The notes below the pieces were generated by a model. It was not told where the DNA came from. It did no database searches and was given only the letters and a program-made list of their open reading frames with translations. The translations under genes were made by a program, and so were the position numbers. A stretch of DNA of 64,000 nt, from positions 163,131,863 through 163,195,862 of the forward strand of contig OV050030.1 of assembly GCA_920105625.2 (NCBI GenBank). The letters are read 5' to 3'. This document shows positions 31,006 through 42,050 of this stretch, in pieces (the first letter of the stretch is position 1; each line of letters begins with the position of its first letter). Source of the stretch: Clusia tigrina. Lineage: Eukaryota > Arthropoda > Insecta > Diptera > Clusiidae.

Positions 31006-32828
31006 ATATTACCATATCCACACATCTACATTAATTAACATTAACATAACAGGCTCAGGGCCAATAAAAACAGCCTCAGAGCCCATCCTGGCCAAAGAGT
31101 CAGAGGTCTCGTTAACCGCATTGCCAGCGTGTCCCGGTACCCAAGTCAGCGTCAGACTATTATGTTTTCCAACATAATTTAGCCTGGATTTGCAGGACCT
31201 GACTATCGTGGAAGTGGTGGTAGGACTATCCAAGGCCATGAGCGCAGCTTGGCTCTCACTGCAGACACAAATAGATTTGCCTTTCCACCTGTTCTACAAC
31301 AAAGTCCATCGCCTCAAGTATCGCATACACCTCCGCCTGAAACACAGACGCATGCAGACCAAGGGCAAAGAACCGACGGGTCCCACAAGATTCCACAAAG
31401 ACACCAGAACCTGAACCTTCTTCAGTCCTGGAGCCATCAGTGAAAATACGGCAGCAGTGTTTGCCGGGCTCGTTCTCGGGATCTAACCATGAACGAGCCT
31501 CTGGCAGCAACACATTGTACCGCTTTTCTAGTATGACGGTTGACGACATGGAGTCCGGGGGCATAGACAGGATTGCAGAATCGATGTACACCCCATACCA
31601 GTGGCCACTATGTTTCATTCTGCAGATGGCCTTAACGGCCTCTTCGCGGATGAAGGCATCTAGTGGCGGGAGATTCACCAAAGCATCAAGTGCCGGGCCT
31701 GGAGTAGTCGGAAATGCTCCGGTAAAACATATGGCCACAGTACGTTTTAGTCTTGATAGAGCTTTTTTGACCCCTACAAGAGAGAGTCTGCTCATCCAAA
31801 CCACCGATGCATAGGTGATAATAGGTCTTACCATAGCTGTATAGATCCATAGGACCTTACTAGGGGAAAGACCCCATGTCTTACCAAAAATACCCTTACA
31901 CTGCCAGAAAACTGACAGTGCTTTGGATGTCTTCAGTTCGACATGTGTTCTCCAAAGAAGTTTGTTATCAAGGATGACTCCAAGATATTTGATTTCCGTG
32001 GATAGCTGGATAGTGACTCCTTTTAGTGTAGGCCGAATAAGTCCATCAAGCTTTCTCCTTCTGGTAAAGAGGACAATGCCAGTCTTGACAGGATTAGCCG
32101 ATAGCCCATTCGCACTGCACCAAGTGTCAATCATATCTAGAGTTCTCTGCACCCTTCTGCAGACAACCATAAGGGATGGACCTGTCACAAGACAGCCAAC
32201 ATCATCCGCATATGCCTGAGCGTATACACCCGAGTCATTAATGGCGTTAAGCAGGGGATCGATTACCATGCACCAGAGCAATGGAGACAGTACGCCACCT
32301 TGGGGAGAGCCTCTATTAACCCCAGACGACACCAGCAAATCTTCCTCCGCCCGCACCGTTATGATTTTCTCGGCCAGCATTGAACGTATCCAATTTACTA
32401 GGACCCGGTCTACGCCATGCCGCCTAGCAGAGCCGCACATACTGTCGAAAGTAGCATTGCCAAACGCACCCTCTATATCCACAAAGACGCCTATTGTGTA
32501 TTCTTTCCTGTCGATGGCTCGCTCTATCCTTCCAACAAGGATTTGCAGAGCCATCTCGCAGGATTTTCCGCTTTGATAGGCATGCTAAAGTGGAGAAAGT
32601 GGATGCGTCTTCAGAGACATCCTACGTATGCGAAGCTCCACCAGCCGTTCTAAACTCTTTAGCATGAACGAAGTCATACTAATAGGTCTGAAGCTCTTGG
32701 GATTGGTGTAGTCGTCTCTTCCAACCTTAGGAATGAAAGCAACCCTCACCATCCTCCAAGAGCGTGGTACATAGGCCAAAGCGAGACATGCAGTGAAGAT
32801 CTTCTTCAGTGCTGTAAGGAATATCAGG
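31006..32828 (-). pseudogene. LOA-clade LINE RT and RNase H 'LOA-1' (long open frame)
   Basis: On the minus strand, 32820-32585 reads 'LALAYVPRSWRMVRVAFIP' and 'SFRPISMTSFMLKSLERL'. A single TAG follows, then a 432-codon frame (32554-31256) in the same register, with 'GVFVDIEGAFGNATFDSM', 'GVNRGSPQGGVLSPLLW', the catalytic 'AYADDVGCLV', 'KYLGVILDNKLLW' and the start of RNase H ('RIFTDGSRTEEGSGSGVF', 'QAEVYAILEA'). A one-base frameshift moves the remainder to 31239-31009 ('WVPGHAGNAVNETSDSLA', where the last Asp-box is altered). The 5' endonuclease half and the 3' end are absent. Only two lesions break the RT-RNase H part. Confidence 0.88.
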
Positions 32829-32829
32829 C

Positions 32830-33090
32830 TCGTATGTCCTCCTTACCATGCTGCAGTTTGTTGTCGTCTCCGTGCTTCATCAACCATCAAGAGCATCTTA
32901 ATAGAATCTGGTTTACCATCTATTGAAAGCCGCACTTATCACAAAACACTGCGGCTGGTGCCTAGACTCTTCCAGTGCTCAGATAAAATCCTACTCTACT
33001 GGGCATGCGACTATCGAAGAAAATGAGCTAGCCGATGGAAGAGCCAAGCTAGCCTTAAAGGAGTCCCTTTTGACTATTAATTAATACAAA
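32830..33090 (+). pseudogene. RNase H tail fragment (LINE, LOA/R1-like) at the inner end of the arm
   Basis: The plus strand reads 'ASSTIKSILIESGLPSIES', then in another frame 'STGHATIEENELADGRAKL', which matches the RNase H C-terminal block (GH...NE-AD). It stands head to head with LOA-1 and is on the opposite strand, so it is a separate fragment. It ends near 33090, followed by about 190 bp of AT-rich unassigned sequence up to the palindrome junction at 33283. Confidence 0.65.
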
Positions 33091-33289
33091 TGTACACAAA
33101 AGTCATTATCCAGCAAATGCACAATTAAAGGCAAAAAAACATTTAAATATCAGTGCATAATTCAAAATTATTTTAAACCAAAATAAATATATCTCTATTA
33201 TGCCCAGACCTCTCGCATGAATAATTATAACAAATTATTTTTGTGATCCGATCGAATTTTTATAAAGAGTGTTTCGCCTTAATCCATTA

Positions 33290-34270
33290 TCAAAGGCCAT
33301 GCATTTCGCTCATTCCACGATGGTGCGCTTCATTGTTTCCCCAGCCCCGTTTTGTTCGGTCGTATACGGATTGGAAGTTTGATGTAGTATACCTGATTTA
33401 TGGCAACATCTTTCAAAGTGCTCGCCAATGTACTCTTTCCCGTTGTCGATTCGAATAGATTTAATTTTTTTTCTGGTTCTCAAGAAAACTTTCAAATTCT
33501 GTAGAGCCTTCAAGCACCTCATCCTTCGCTTTCAGGAGAGACACGAAAACTTTTCGAGAATAGTCATCGATGGATGTTACAAACTATTTGTGTCTCCAAT
33601 TATTTTGTTTTCCATGGGCCCGCACAAGTCGGAGTGAATCAAATCGAGCAATACATTCACGCGCTTTCCAGTGTGCTTGAATGTGGCTCTGGCCTTTATA
33701 AAAAACCTCACATTTCTTCAATTCCTCCGAGTCACCACTAAAAAATACACCGTTCACCGCAACCGTGTTAAATTTTGAAGAAGTCTACGTAGTTCATATT
33801 CCCGAGCCGGCGAAGCCAAGTCATAATATGTGTGTATTTTGCTTCTATAATATTAACGACATATTCATTATCAAATTTGTAACTCCCAAACATTTCGTTT
33901 TAGCAAGGGGTTCGCCTTTTTCATTGCTTATTCGACAACCATTTTTATCGAACACCACATTCTTCCTTTTTTCTACTATTTGAGTAACTGATAATAAATT
34001 CGTCACCAAATCAGGAGCGAATAGAACATTTTTTACTTCAATGTCTGTCTCACAAAACTGTTGATCTACATTTCCCACACCGATTACAGTCATTCACTTG
34101 TTGTTGGCAACCATCTTTAATCAGAGAGTAATTGACATTCTTTAACCAATCTTTGTTAGATGTCATATACCTTGACCCCTCACTATCGATATACCATTAG
34201 ATGGTACTTCAGTATTTTTCGCGAGACAAATGTACGCTGAATGCATTATGGCTTCGAATGATCGAATTTG
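33290..34270 (-). pseudogene. Ty1/copia protease and integrase remnant
   Basis: Downstream of Gag on the minus strand come a protease-like stretch reading 'WYIDSEGSRYMTS' (about 34150-34200), where the copia active site is normally D-S-G, then a pre-integrase segment (33845-34093) and an integrase segment (33310-33522) with 'IRIDNGKEYIGEHF' and 'TEQNGAGETMKRTIVE'. These are the second catalytic aspartate and the catalytic glutamate regions of the DDE core. The first aspartate and zinc-binding region are hard to follow through frameshifts. The fragment ends at the left palindrome junction soon after the glutamate motif, so the RT/RNase H half of Pol is absent. Confidence 0.75.
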
Positions 34271-34299
34271 TCAGCACTTTCTTCTTGTCTTTACAGTCT

Positions 34300-34983
34300 T
34301 TGCTGAAATTTCCCTTGCGACCACAATTGTAACACTTGAATGCTTATGCTATTTCCAGGCTTCTTACGAACAAAAAATGCATATTCACCTATTTTGACAT
34401 AATCACCATCGAGCAATTTCATTTGCGATGTTTGCCTCTTATAGGCACACCGCTGACTTCAATACCCGTGCTGAATGACTTAAATTCTTCACCCAGGCCA
34501 GCTAGCACAACTGCGCCAAGCCACTCACTACTTATATCAAATTCAATTCCACTTAGCTGTTAGCCACTTAGCCATCTCGTCGCAGTTCTCTCGACGCATT
34601 GTAATAAGTTTTCGCAAAAGTCCGAATTTCCGCGTTAAACTGGAGTACTCATACGATTTATTTACTGTGTTCCAACCCGACGCGGACGTCTCATTTTGTA
34701 TGTGCACGTATATCGACTCATCAATGCACAAAATTATTTTGGCTTTAGCTTTTCGCAATTTTGCTTAATCTTTTTCTGTAACAGGCACTTTTATACATTT
34801 ATGCAAATCACCGAGTTCGAAAACGCATACATTGCAAATTTCCACGTCATGGTAATTTTCACTCCCATGAAGTTTTTCAATACACGAAGTCAAGTCTTTT
34901 TGCGATATTTGTAAGTGGTTTGCCGATTCGTATGTAGACAACAGATGTGCTAACCTAAAATAAACGTTTCGAAACGAAAGCAA
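34300..34983 (-). pseudogene. Ty1/copia Gag remnant with altered zinc knuckle
   Basis: Gag coats the element RNA inside cytoplasmic particles. The minus strand reads through segments typical of copia-type Gag, including 'KAKAKIILCIDESIYVHI' and 'GLLRKLITMRRENCD' (about 34760-34580), then, after frame changes, a nucleic-acid-binding knuckle at about 34292-34333 reading 'CYNCGRKGNFSKDC'. The spacing is CX2CX4(N)X4C: asparagine replaces the expected histidine, which should cripple zinc binding. The N-terminal start is missing because the right palindrome junction cuts it. Assignment to the copia Gag family rests on recognised sequence pattern; I ran no search. Confidence 0.75.
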
Positions 34984-35176
34984 ATTAAGGCGAAACACTC
35001 TTTATAAAAATTCGCTCGGATCACAAAAATAATTTGTTATAATTATTCATGCGAGAGGTCTGGGCATAATAGAGATATATTTATTTTGGTTTAAAATAAT
35101 TTTGAATTATGCACTGATATTTAAATGTTTTTTTGACTTTAATTGTGCATTTGCTGGATAATGACTTTTGTGTACA

Positions 35177-35437
35177 TTTGTATTAATTAATAGTCAAAAG
35201 GGACTCCTTTAAGGCTAGCTTGGCTCTTCCATCGGCTAGCTCATTTTCTTCGATAGTCGCATGCCCAGTAGAGTAGGATTTTATCTGAGCACTGGAAGAG
35301 TCTAGGCACCAGCCGCAGTGTTTTGTGATAAGTGCGGCTTTCAATAGATGGTAAACCAGATTCTATTAAGATGCTCTTGATGGTTGATGAAGCACGGAGA
35401 CGACAACGAACTGCAGCATGGTAAGGAGGACATACGA
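35177..35437 (-). pseudogene. RNase H tail fragment, right-arm copy
   Basis: Mirror of 32830-33090, with the same GH...NE-AD block on the minus strand. A small difference occurs where the left reads 'gctgtaaggaatatc' and this arm reads 'gatgttccttatagc' on the opposite strand, a base substitution in the overlap with LOA-1. Confidence 0.65.
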
Positions 35438-35438
35438 G

Positions 35439-37261
35439 CCTGATGTTCCTTATAGCACTGAAGAAGATCTTCACTGCATGTCTCGCACTGGCCTATGTAC
35501 CACGCTCTTGGAGGATGGTGAGGGTTGCTTTCATTCCTAAGGTTGGAAGAGACGACTACACCAATCCCAAGAGCTTCAGACCTATTAGTATGACTTCGTT
35601 CATGCTAAAGAGTTTAGAACGGCTGGTGGAGCTTCGCATACGTAGGATGTCTCTGAAGACGCATCCACTTTCTCCACTTTAGCATGCCTATCAAAGCGGA
35701 AAATCCTGCGAGATGGCTCTGCAAATCCTTGTTGGAAGGATAGAGCGAGCCATCGACAGGAAAGAATACACAATAGGCGTCTTTGTGGATATAGAGGGTG
35801 CGTTTGGCAATGCTACTTTCGACAGTATGTGCGGCTCTGCTAGGCGGCATGGCGTAGACCGGGTCCTAGTAAATTGGATACGTTCAATGCTGGCCGAGAA
35901 AATCATAACGGTGCGGGCGGAGGAAGATTTGCTGGTGTCGTCTGGGGTTAATAGAGGCTCTCCCCAAGGTGGCGTACTGTCTCCATTGCTCTGGTGCATG
36001 GTAATCGATCCCCTGCTTAACGCCATTAATGACTCGGGTGTATACGCTCAGGCATATGCGGATGATGTTGGCTGTCTTGTGACAGGTCCATCCCTTATGG
36101 TTGTCTGCAGAAGGGTGCAGAGAACTCTAGATATGATTGACACTTGGTGCAGTGCGAATGGGCTATCGGCTAATCCTGTCAAGACTGGCATTGTCCTCTT
36201 TACCAGAAGGAGAAAGCTTGATGGACTTATTCGGCCTACACTAAAAGGAGTCACTATCCAGCTATCCACGGAAATCAAATATCTTGGAGTCATCCTTGAT
36301 AACAAACTTCTTTGGAGAACACATGTCGAACTGAAGACATCCAAAGCACTGTCAGTTTTCTGGCAGTGTAAGGGTATTTTTGGTAAGACATGGGGTCTTT
36401 CCCCTAGTAAGGTCCTATGGATCTATACAGCTATGGTAAGACCTATTATCACCTATGCATCGGTGGTTTGGATGAGCAGACTCTCTCTTGTAGGGGTCAA
36501 AAAAGCTCTATCAAGACTAAAACGTACTGTGGCCATATGTTTTACCGGAGCATTTCCGACTACTTCAGGCCCGGCACTTGATGCTTTGGTGAATCTCCCG
36601 CCACTAGATGTCTTCATCCGCGAAGAGGCCGTTAAGGCCATCTGCAGAGTGAAACATAGTGGCCACTGGTATGGGGTGTACATCGATTCTGCAATCCTGT
36701 CTATGCCCCCGGACTCCATGTCGTCAACCGTCATTCTAGAAAAGCGGTACAATGTGTTGCTGCCAGAGGCTCGTTCATGGTTAGATCCCGAGAACGAGCC
36801 CGGCAAACACTGCTGCCGTATTTTCACTGATGGCTCCAGGACTGAAGAAGGTTCAGGTTCTGGTGTCTTTGTGGAATCTTGTGGGACCCGTCGGTTCTTT
36901 GCCCTTGGTCTGCATGCGTCTGTGTTTCGGGCGGAGGTGTATGCGATACTTGAGGCGATGGACTTTGTTGTAGAACAGGTGGAAAGGCAAATCTATTTGT
37001 GTCTGCAGTGAGAGCCAAGCTGCGCTCATGGCCTTGGATAGTCCTACCACCACTTCCACGATAGTCAGGTCCTGCAAATCCAGGCTAAATTATGTTGGAA
37101 AACATAATAGTCTGACGCTGACTTGGGTACCGGGACACGCTGGCAATGCGGTTAACGAGACCTCTGACTCTTTGTCCAGGATGGGCTCTGAGGCTGTTTT
37201 TATTGGCCCTGAGCCTGTTATGTTAATGTTAATTAATGTAGATGTGTGGATATGGTAATAT
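35439..37261 (+). pseudogene. LOA-1 RT and RNase H, right-arm copy
   Basis: Frames 35443-35682 and 35713-37011 are in register and separated by the same single TAG as in the left arm; 37028-37258 holds the frameshifted RNase H tail. Protein-level differences from the left copy are P/S, A/V, M/V and Q/R, plus at least one silent change. Shared lesions show the copy was already dead when the arms were duplicated. The catalytic 'YADD' box is intact. Confidence 0.88.
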
Positions 37262-37699
37262 TTTGAATTTAAGTACTTAATTATATTCAGCCTGACAGCC
37301 AGTGATTTTCGTACGTATATCAGTCTTTCTTAAAAGTAAGTCGTCTATCAAAAACAATTCAACGAAATTTTAAATTGACTGTAGATGGTATCTTGACATT
37401 GTTATAAATTAAATTCATACTAGTACAATTATGTTTTCTGCAAATATGGAAAGTTTTACATTTTTCATAGCAGAGTCTAGCTCCTGAATAGTTACACCAA
37501 TTGTTTATATCTGACAGCATGCTAGAAAAATCTTCCTTAACTATATTTGTGTCATATGTTTTTGAGAAAATTAGTACACCATCAGCGTAAATTATGTGTT
37601 CTATACCTTTATATTTAGTTATAATGTTACTTAATTCGTTGGATGCAATAATAAATAAGACAACAGACAATGGGGACCCCTGGGGAATTCCTTTAAAAA
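37262..37699 (-). pseudogene. I-3 RT fragment, right-arm copy
   Basis: Mirror of 30568-31005 with the same YADG substitution. One amino-acid difference is visible (VVLFIIAS here, VVLLIIAS in the left arm). Confidence 0.75.
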
Positions 37700-38846
37700 T
37701 GTTAAATATTTTAGAGTGAGCATTTTATGTAAACTTAAAGTTTTATTTAAATTAAAGTTTGTACCATAATAGTTGTATTTGAAACAAGTATAAAGTATTT
37801 AAAATTTATATAAAGTTAAGTGTAGGGTTGGATCAAGTTCGAAAGCGTTGGCCTTGCAAGATCGGCTTACGTATCGACTGCCGGTTTCACACTGTGTATG
37901 AATGCAGTGATATACTGTAGTATAAAAGAAACCTAGTGCGAAGCGGAATAACGCTATTGTTTGGTGCTGTTCTGAACCAAACCTAGTTAAGAGCACCGAG
38001 AGAAAGAATAAGAAGTCTAATGCAAGTGTGCAGTTTTAGATATGCAGATAAATTCTGGTTTATTTAGTGGCTCGCTGGCTCTTTTATATCATTCAAATTA
38101 TATTGTTCTCTTATTCTATCTAATGTAAAATATACCTACCTTATTTTTAGCAATTCCAAATCATACTTGCAAAATACTCTCGAGTCTCAAATTACCGATA
38201 TTATTCATTGACGAATCATATAGTTTGTTTACATTAATATATTTGAGTGCAAGTGCAGGGCCATAGTCACTGCACTCTCCAATATGCATACGACGCTGCA
38301 ATATAGGCAGCGCATGTCAATGCACCACCAAATGTGCGTTTCTAGCATATTTGGGAATTGAGTACAGTGCATGCGTGCGCTATTGTCAGTTCGTTTGCAT
38401 AGGCGAATTACTACGGTGCTTGTGACGATGTGTGGTCGTCAGTGTACACTAGTGTGGTATATATAGGTATATAATAGTTGAGGAGGAGTGTAAAAAGTCC
38501 AAAATATGGCCACACTCATTATGATTATTATGCCAAAATGTGGTAACCTTTTTTCTTCTTCCTTCACTTAATGTTATTAGCTTGTAAGTTTCACAATTCC
38601 TTCGTAATAAACATTCCACCGAAACGGTCTCAGTCGCTGTTTAATTTATTTTCTTCCATTACTGCCAACAGAAAAACGGAGAACGCAGTTTTATTATGCC
38701 TGCACTAGATTCTCGTGTAAATATTTTTTGAATGGGAAAAAGTACAGTATGGTGTTATATAAAAAATAAATTTATTTTATTATAACAAACCTAACTTTTA
38801 AAGTAGCTTATAACTACTCAACAATTTAATTTTTGAGAGCAAATCA
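37700..38846. other. LTR-like block, right-arm copy
   Basis: Mirror of 29421-30567. The polypurine-like run, TATAAAAG and AATAAA are all present on the minus strand. No coding sequence is recognised. Confidence 0.4.
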
Positions 38847-40143
38847 ATGTTAGATTGACTTAAAAGATACGGAAAAAAGGAGATATACGAGAAAAGAAAC
38901 GAGGAAAAAAAACCATTTATTTCTCAACATAGTCTCCTTTTACTTCGACTCACTTAGCAAGACGATATTCCAATTTTTTATACCATCTGAATAATACGAT
39001 TTCGGGAACCCCTCAAAATACGCGTTAGTTTCGGTAATCACTTCTTCGTTTGAGATGAATCTTTTTCCTGCGAGCCATTTTTTCAAGTTTGAAAACAGGA
39101 AAAAGTCACTAGGAGCTAAATCTGGACTATAAGGTGGATGATTAACCAATTCGAAGTATATTTCACGTAATTTTAGCATCGTATCTAATGCTGTGTGAAC
39201 CGGTGCGTTGTCTTGAAGAAAGAGCATTTTTTTCTTCTTTAAATGTGGTCGTTTTTCCTTGATTGCATCAATCAATTGATCCAATAATGCACGATAATAC
39301 TTTCCTGTGATTCTGGATCCTTTTTCAAGATAATCGATGAGCAATATTCCGTGTGCATCCCAAAATACAGTGGCCATAACCTTGCCAGCCGATTTCACTG
39401 CCTTCGCCTCCTTCGGAGCACTTCCACCAGCTTTCACCCATTGTTTCGATTGATTTTTGGTTTCAGGTGTGTAGTGGTGGACCCACGTCTCATCAACAGT
39501 TATTAATCGACGCCAAAAATCAACAGGATTTCGCTTTATCATGTCCAAACACCGCTGTGAAGTGGTCTGCCGATCTCGTTTTTGTTCGACACTGAGCAAA
39601 CGCGGCACCCATCTTGCCGATAGCTTTTTCATATGCAAATGTTCATGCAAAATGTTGAACACACGTTCATATGATATGTTTACCATTTCAACAATCTCAC
39701 GCAATTTGACTTGGCGATCATTCATAACGATATAGAGGATTTTCTTGATATTCTCTTCAGTAACCACCTCTTTTGGCATTCCTGTTGATGGTATTGTTAC
39801 AGTGCTTGTTCGGACGCGTTTAAATTCAGCAATCGAATATTTTACCATGTAATCTGACGGAGCAGACTCACCGGAATGTTTATCGAGCTTTTCTTTTGTC
39901 TCTTTCGCTATTTGCCCTTTCAAATAATAGTGTTTAATCACTGCACGAAATTAGCTTTTTTCCATTTTTCAAGAAACACAAAAGTTGCTTACTTCAAACG
40001 ACTACAACAAATAAACTAATCGATGAACTTGGGTGAAATTTTAACAGCTGACGTTTGACAGATCGCAATTTCTAAAAAAAAAAGTTTTTGTGTTTGTGCT
40101 GCCATCTAGCGCTAGGAAGCTTCAATATCAATCCGCCCTCGTA
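38847..40143 (-). mobile_element. mariner (mellifera-type), right-arm copy
   Basis: Mirror of 28124-29420. The 5' end (CGAGGGCGG on the minus strand) abuts a TA at about 40143-40144. The 3' terminal repeat is again not visible. Confidence 0.75.
38940..39965 (-). pseudogene. mariner transposase pseudogene, right-arm copy
   Basis: Open from 39941 to 38940 after the shared nonsense codon at position five. It keeps the conserved 'YSPDLAPSD' that the left arm has changed to His, but a one-base loss in an A-run near the 3' end alters the last residues ('GIKNWNIVLLSESK'). Catalytic motifs 'VDETWVHHY' and 'LQDNAPVHTA' are intact. Confidence 0.87.
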
Positions 40144-40340
40144 TGCCCCTATTATGGTTCACAACTGAAATTAAAGTTGACTTGTAGTTATGAAATCGGT
40201 ATTATGGTTCACAACCCTGACAAGTTGTATTGTTTGAACTGACAAAATCAAATAATTGCTATTTACCAGTTGTGTTCTTGCCTGCGTGTGCTAAGGTGTA
40301 AAATATGGAGAAATCTTTGTAAGTATAATTAATATCACAG
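40144..40340. other. Unassigned island, right-arm copy
   Basis: Mirror of 27926-28123, with the same 50-bp-spaced direct repeat (here ATTATGGTTCACAAC). The ATG-plus-GTAAGT arrangement is on the plus strand at 40306-40325. Right next to mariner, the left arm reads 'atagggccatacgag' where this arm's complement reads 'ataggggcatacgag'. Confidence 0.35.
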
Positions 40341-41833
40341 TTACCAATCATCTCTCTTAGAGTACGGTCGACTTATTTCTCGCGCAACTGCTAATTAATT
40401 TTTTTTTAAACAGTATCCAAATATACTCAGCAGAAAACTTGTTATCACAACTAAAATTTGAACGTGCACCGAGCCATGATGGCATCCGATCCTGGTGGAG
40501 GAGACCAAAACTACTTCTCCATTCTAGACGAAAGTAAAAAAAAAGAAAATTTAACCTAAACAATAATCATGACTTTCCAATCATTAAAACAGTAAAAAAA
40601 GTGACAAATAAAGTTTGCCCTAAATTCATTTTACTAAAAAACACTGACGAAGTAAAACCTATTTGGTCGTTTAACATTTTTACAGTGGCCAAAGCATTAG
40701 AAAGTATAACTACTGTACAACCTTTACAAACAACTTTTACAAGAGAAGGACACCTATTAATTCTGACAAAAAATGAATAACAAGCAAATCGCTTCCTAAC
40801 AGCAAACAAGCTCTCAAACCTATGTAACATTGAAGTTTCACTGCACCCGACCTTAAATATATCGAAAGGAGTCATATATTCTGAGCATCTTGTACATTTA
40901 ACTGAAATGGAAATTGTCCAAGGTTTAAAAACACAACAAGTGACGGAATGCAAAAAAATAACTAAATTAAAAGACGGGAAAATAATAAACACCCCTCTCC
41001 ACATTCTCTCCTTCAACACCTACGATATTCCACACGAAGTAGAGGTTGCGTGGGTCAAAGTCAAGGTCGAACCTTACATTCCATCACCAATGCAATGTAA
41101 AAACTGTTTCTTAATTGGGCATACAAAAAACACTGCAAAAATGAAAAGAAATGTTTCGTGTGTTCAACAGCTGAACACGACCCAACTCCCTGCACAAAAG
41201 TCGAATGCATTAACTGCAGACAACAGCATCGTTCAAACAATAAAAACTGCCCAACTTACAAAAAACGACAAGAAATTCTCAAAGTAAAAACAATTAAGAA
41301 ATGCACTTTCCGAGAAGCATTACACTCAGTTAACGAATCCAACACAAACATTAATACGAATCATACATTAACCGAAATATTAGAAGAAGCAGTTGCCATT
41401 AAAAACAAAAGCTTCAATTGAGAAAACAAAACAATACAAACAACTACAACAGCAACAATAAATAACACTATCATTGACAAGAATACAGTAATTTCCACAC
41501 TCGAAAAAAAACAAACTAACAACAAAACTTTTAAAAAAACTGACACTCCTCAAACATATATAACGCAAAAATACAATTCACCCAAATCTAACAACATAGA
41601 AAACACTCAAAAACACAATATACCAACAACAAGCTCTCTTACAAACAACAATTCCGCTCACACAAAACCAAACTCTCCCCAAAACAATCTCTCTCCAGAA
41701 ACTCATAAAACTTCTTCACCAGAACTCTCTCAATTTACACTCACACACCTAAAAAACCTTGAAAAACTGAAACAGTCCAGACAACAACAAATCAATAAAC
41801 GCAACACACAAGAAATCAGCTCTGAGCCTGACA
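40341..41833 (+). mobile_element. I-1, 5' portion, right-arm copy
   Basis: Mirror of 26432-27925: 5' leader from about 40341, ORF1 from ATG 40476, interrupted at 41833 by Jockey-1 with the AGCCTGACA duplication (41825-41833 and 46945-46953). Confidence 0.78.
40476..41829 (+). pseudogene. I-1 ORF1 pseudogene, right-arm copy
   Basis: Same layout as the left copy: ATG 40476, nonsense at about 40778, zinc knuckles, nonsense after 'IKNKSFN' and a low-complexity Thr/Asn tail. The difference is a one-base deletion in the A-run after the first knuckle (about 41128), so the remaining knuckles lie in another frame (41158-41421, 'CSTAEHDPTPC', 'CINCRQQHRSNNKNC'). Confidence 0.85.
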
Positions 41834-42050
41834 TTTTTTTTTTTTTTGTATCTCCATTTATTTAACTACAATCTGTCCAGCTGGACATTCAGTACTACTT
41901 ATATTATATTTGGTTATAAACATGTGTATGAATTTTCAGTAGCATTCAATACATTAGGTACATTAATTTAACAAAGTTAGATTTTATATATATTAATTTC
42001 ATTCATTCCTTATTATTATTATTATTATTATTATTATTTTTAAATTTATC

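Larger units (their letters stand above)
988..33283 (+). repeat. Left arm of giant inverted repeat (about 32.3 kb visible)
   Basis: Every element here recurs in reverse-complement, mirror order in 34984-64000. Paired coordinates sum to about 64988 at the outer end, 64994 in the middle, 65004-65006 next to the gypsy insertion and 68266-68270 inside it. The arms are therefore collinear apart from a few small indels and one 3.26-kb difference, the gypsy element. The inner end is sharp: pairing continues through 'gtttcgccttaat' ending at 33283 and stops there. Identity is very high; comparing the LOA RT frame (31256-32554) with its partner in two frames showed five differences in 1,299 nt. Positions 1-987 presumably have a partner beyond the right window edge. 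Confidence 0.96.
33284..34983 (-). mobile_element. Palindrome spacer: Ty1/copia gag-pol fragment, truncated at both junctions
   Basis: The only sequence between the arms is one stretch read on the minus strand in copia order: gag, zinc knuckle, protease, pre-integrase region, integrase. No LTR, primer binding site or RT is present. The copia reading runs directly into the arm at both ends: gag N-terminal side at 34983, and inside the integrase, just past the catalytic glutamate region, at 33284. The palindrome breakpoints therefore cut a copia copy, or copia was already a fragment. Many stops and frameshifts make it non-functional. Confidence 0.85.

Noticed and set aside
31923..32576. Plus-strand frames of 98-111 codons opposite LOA-1
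   Set aside because: They are antisense shadows of the open LOA RT frame; the sense frame has all the RT motifs.
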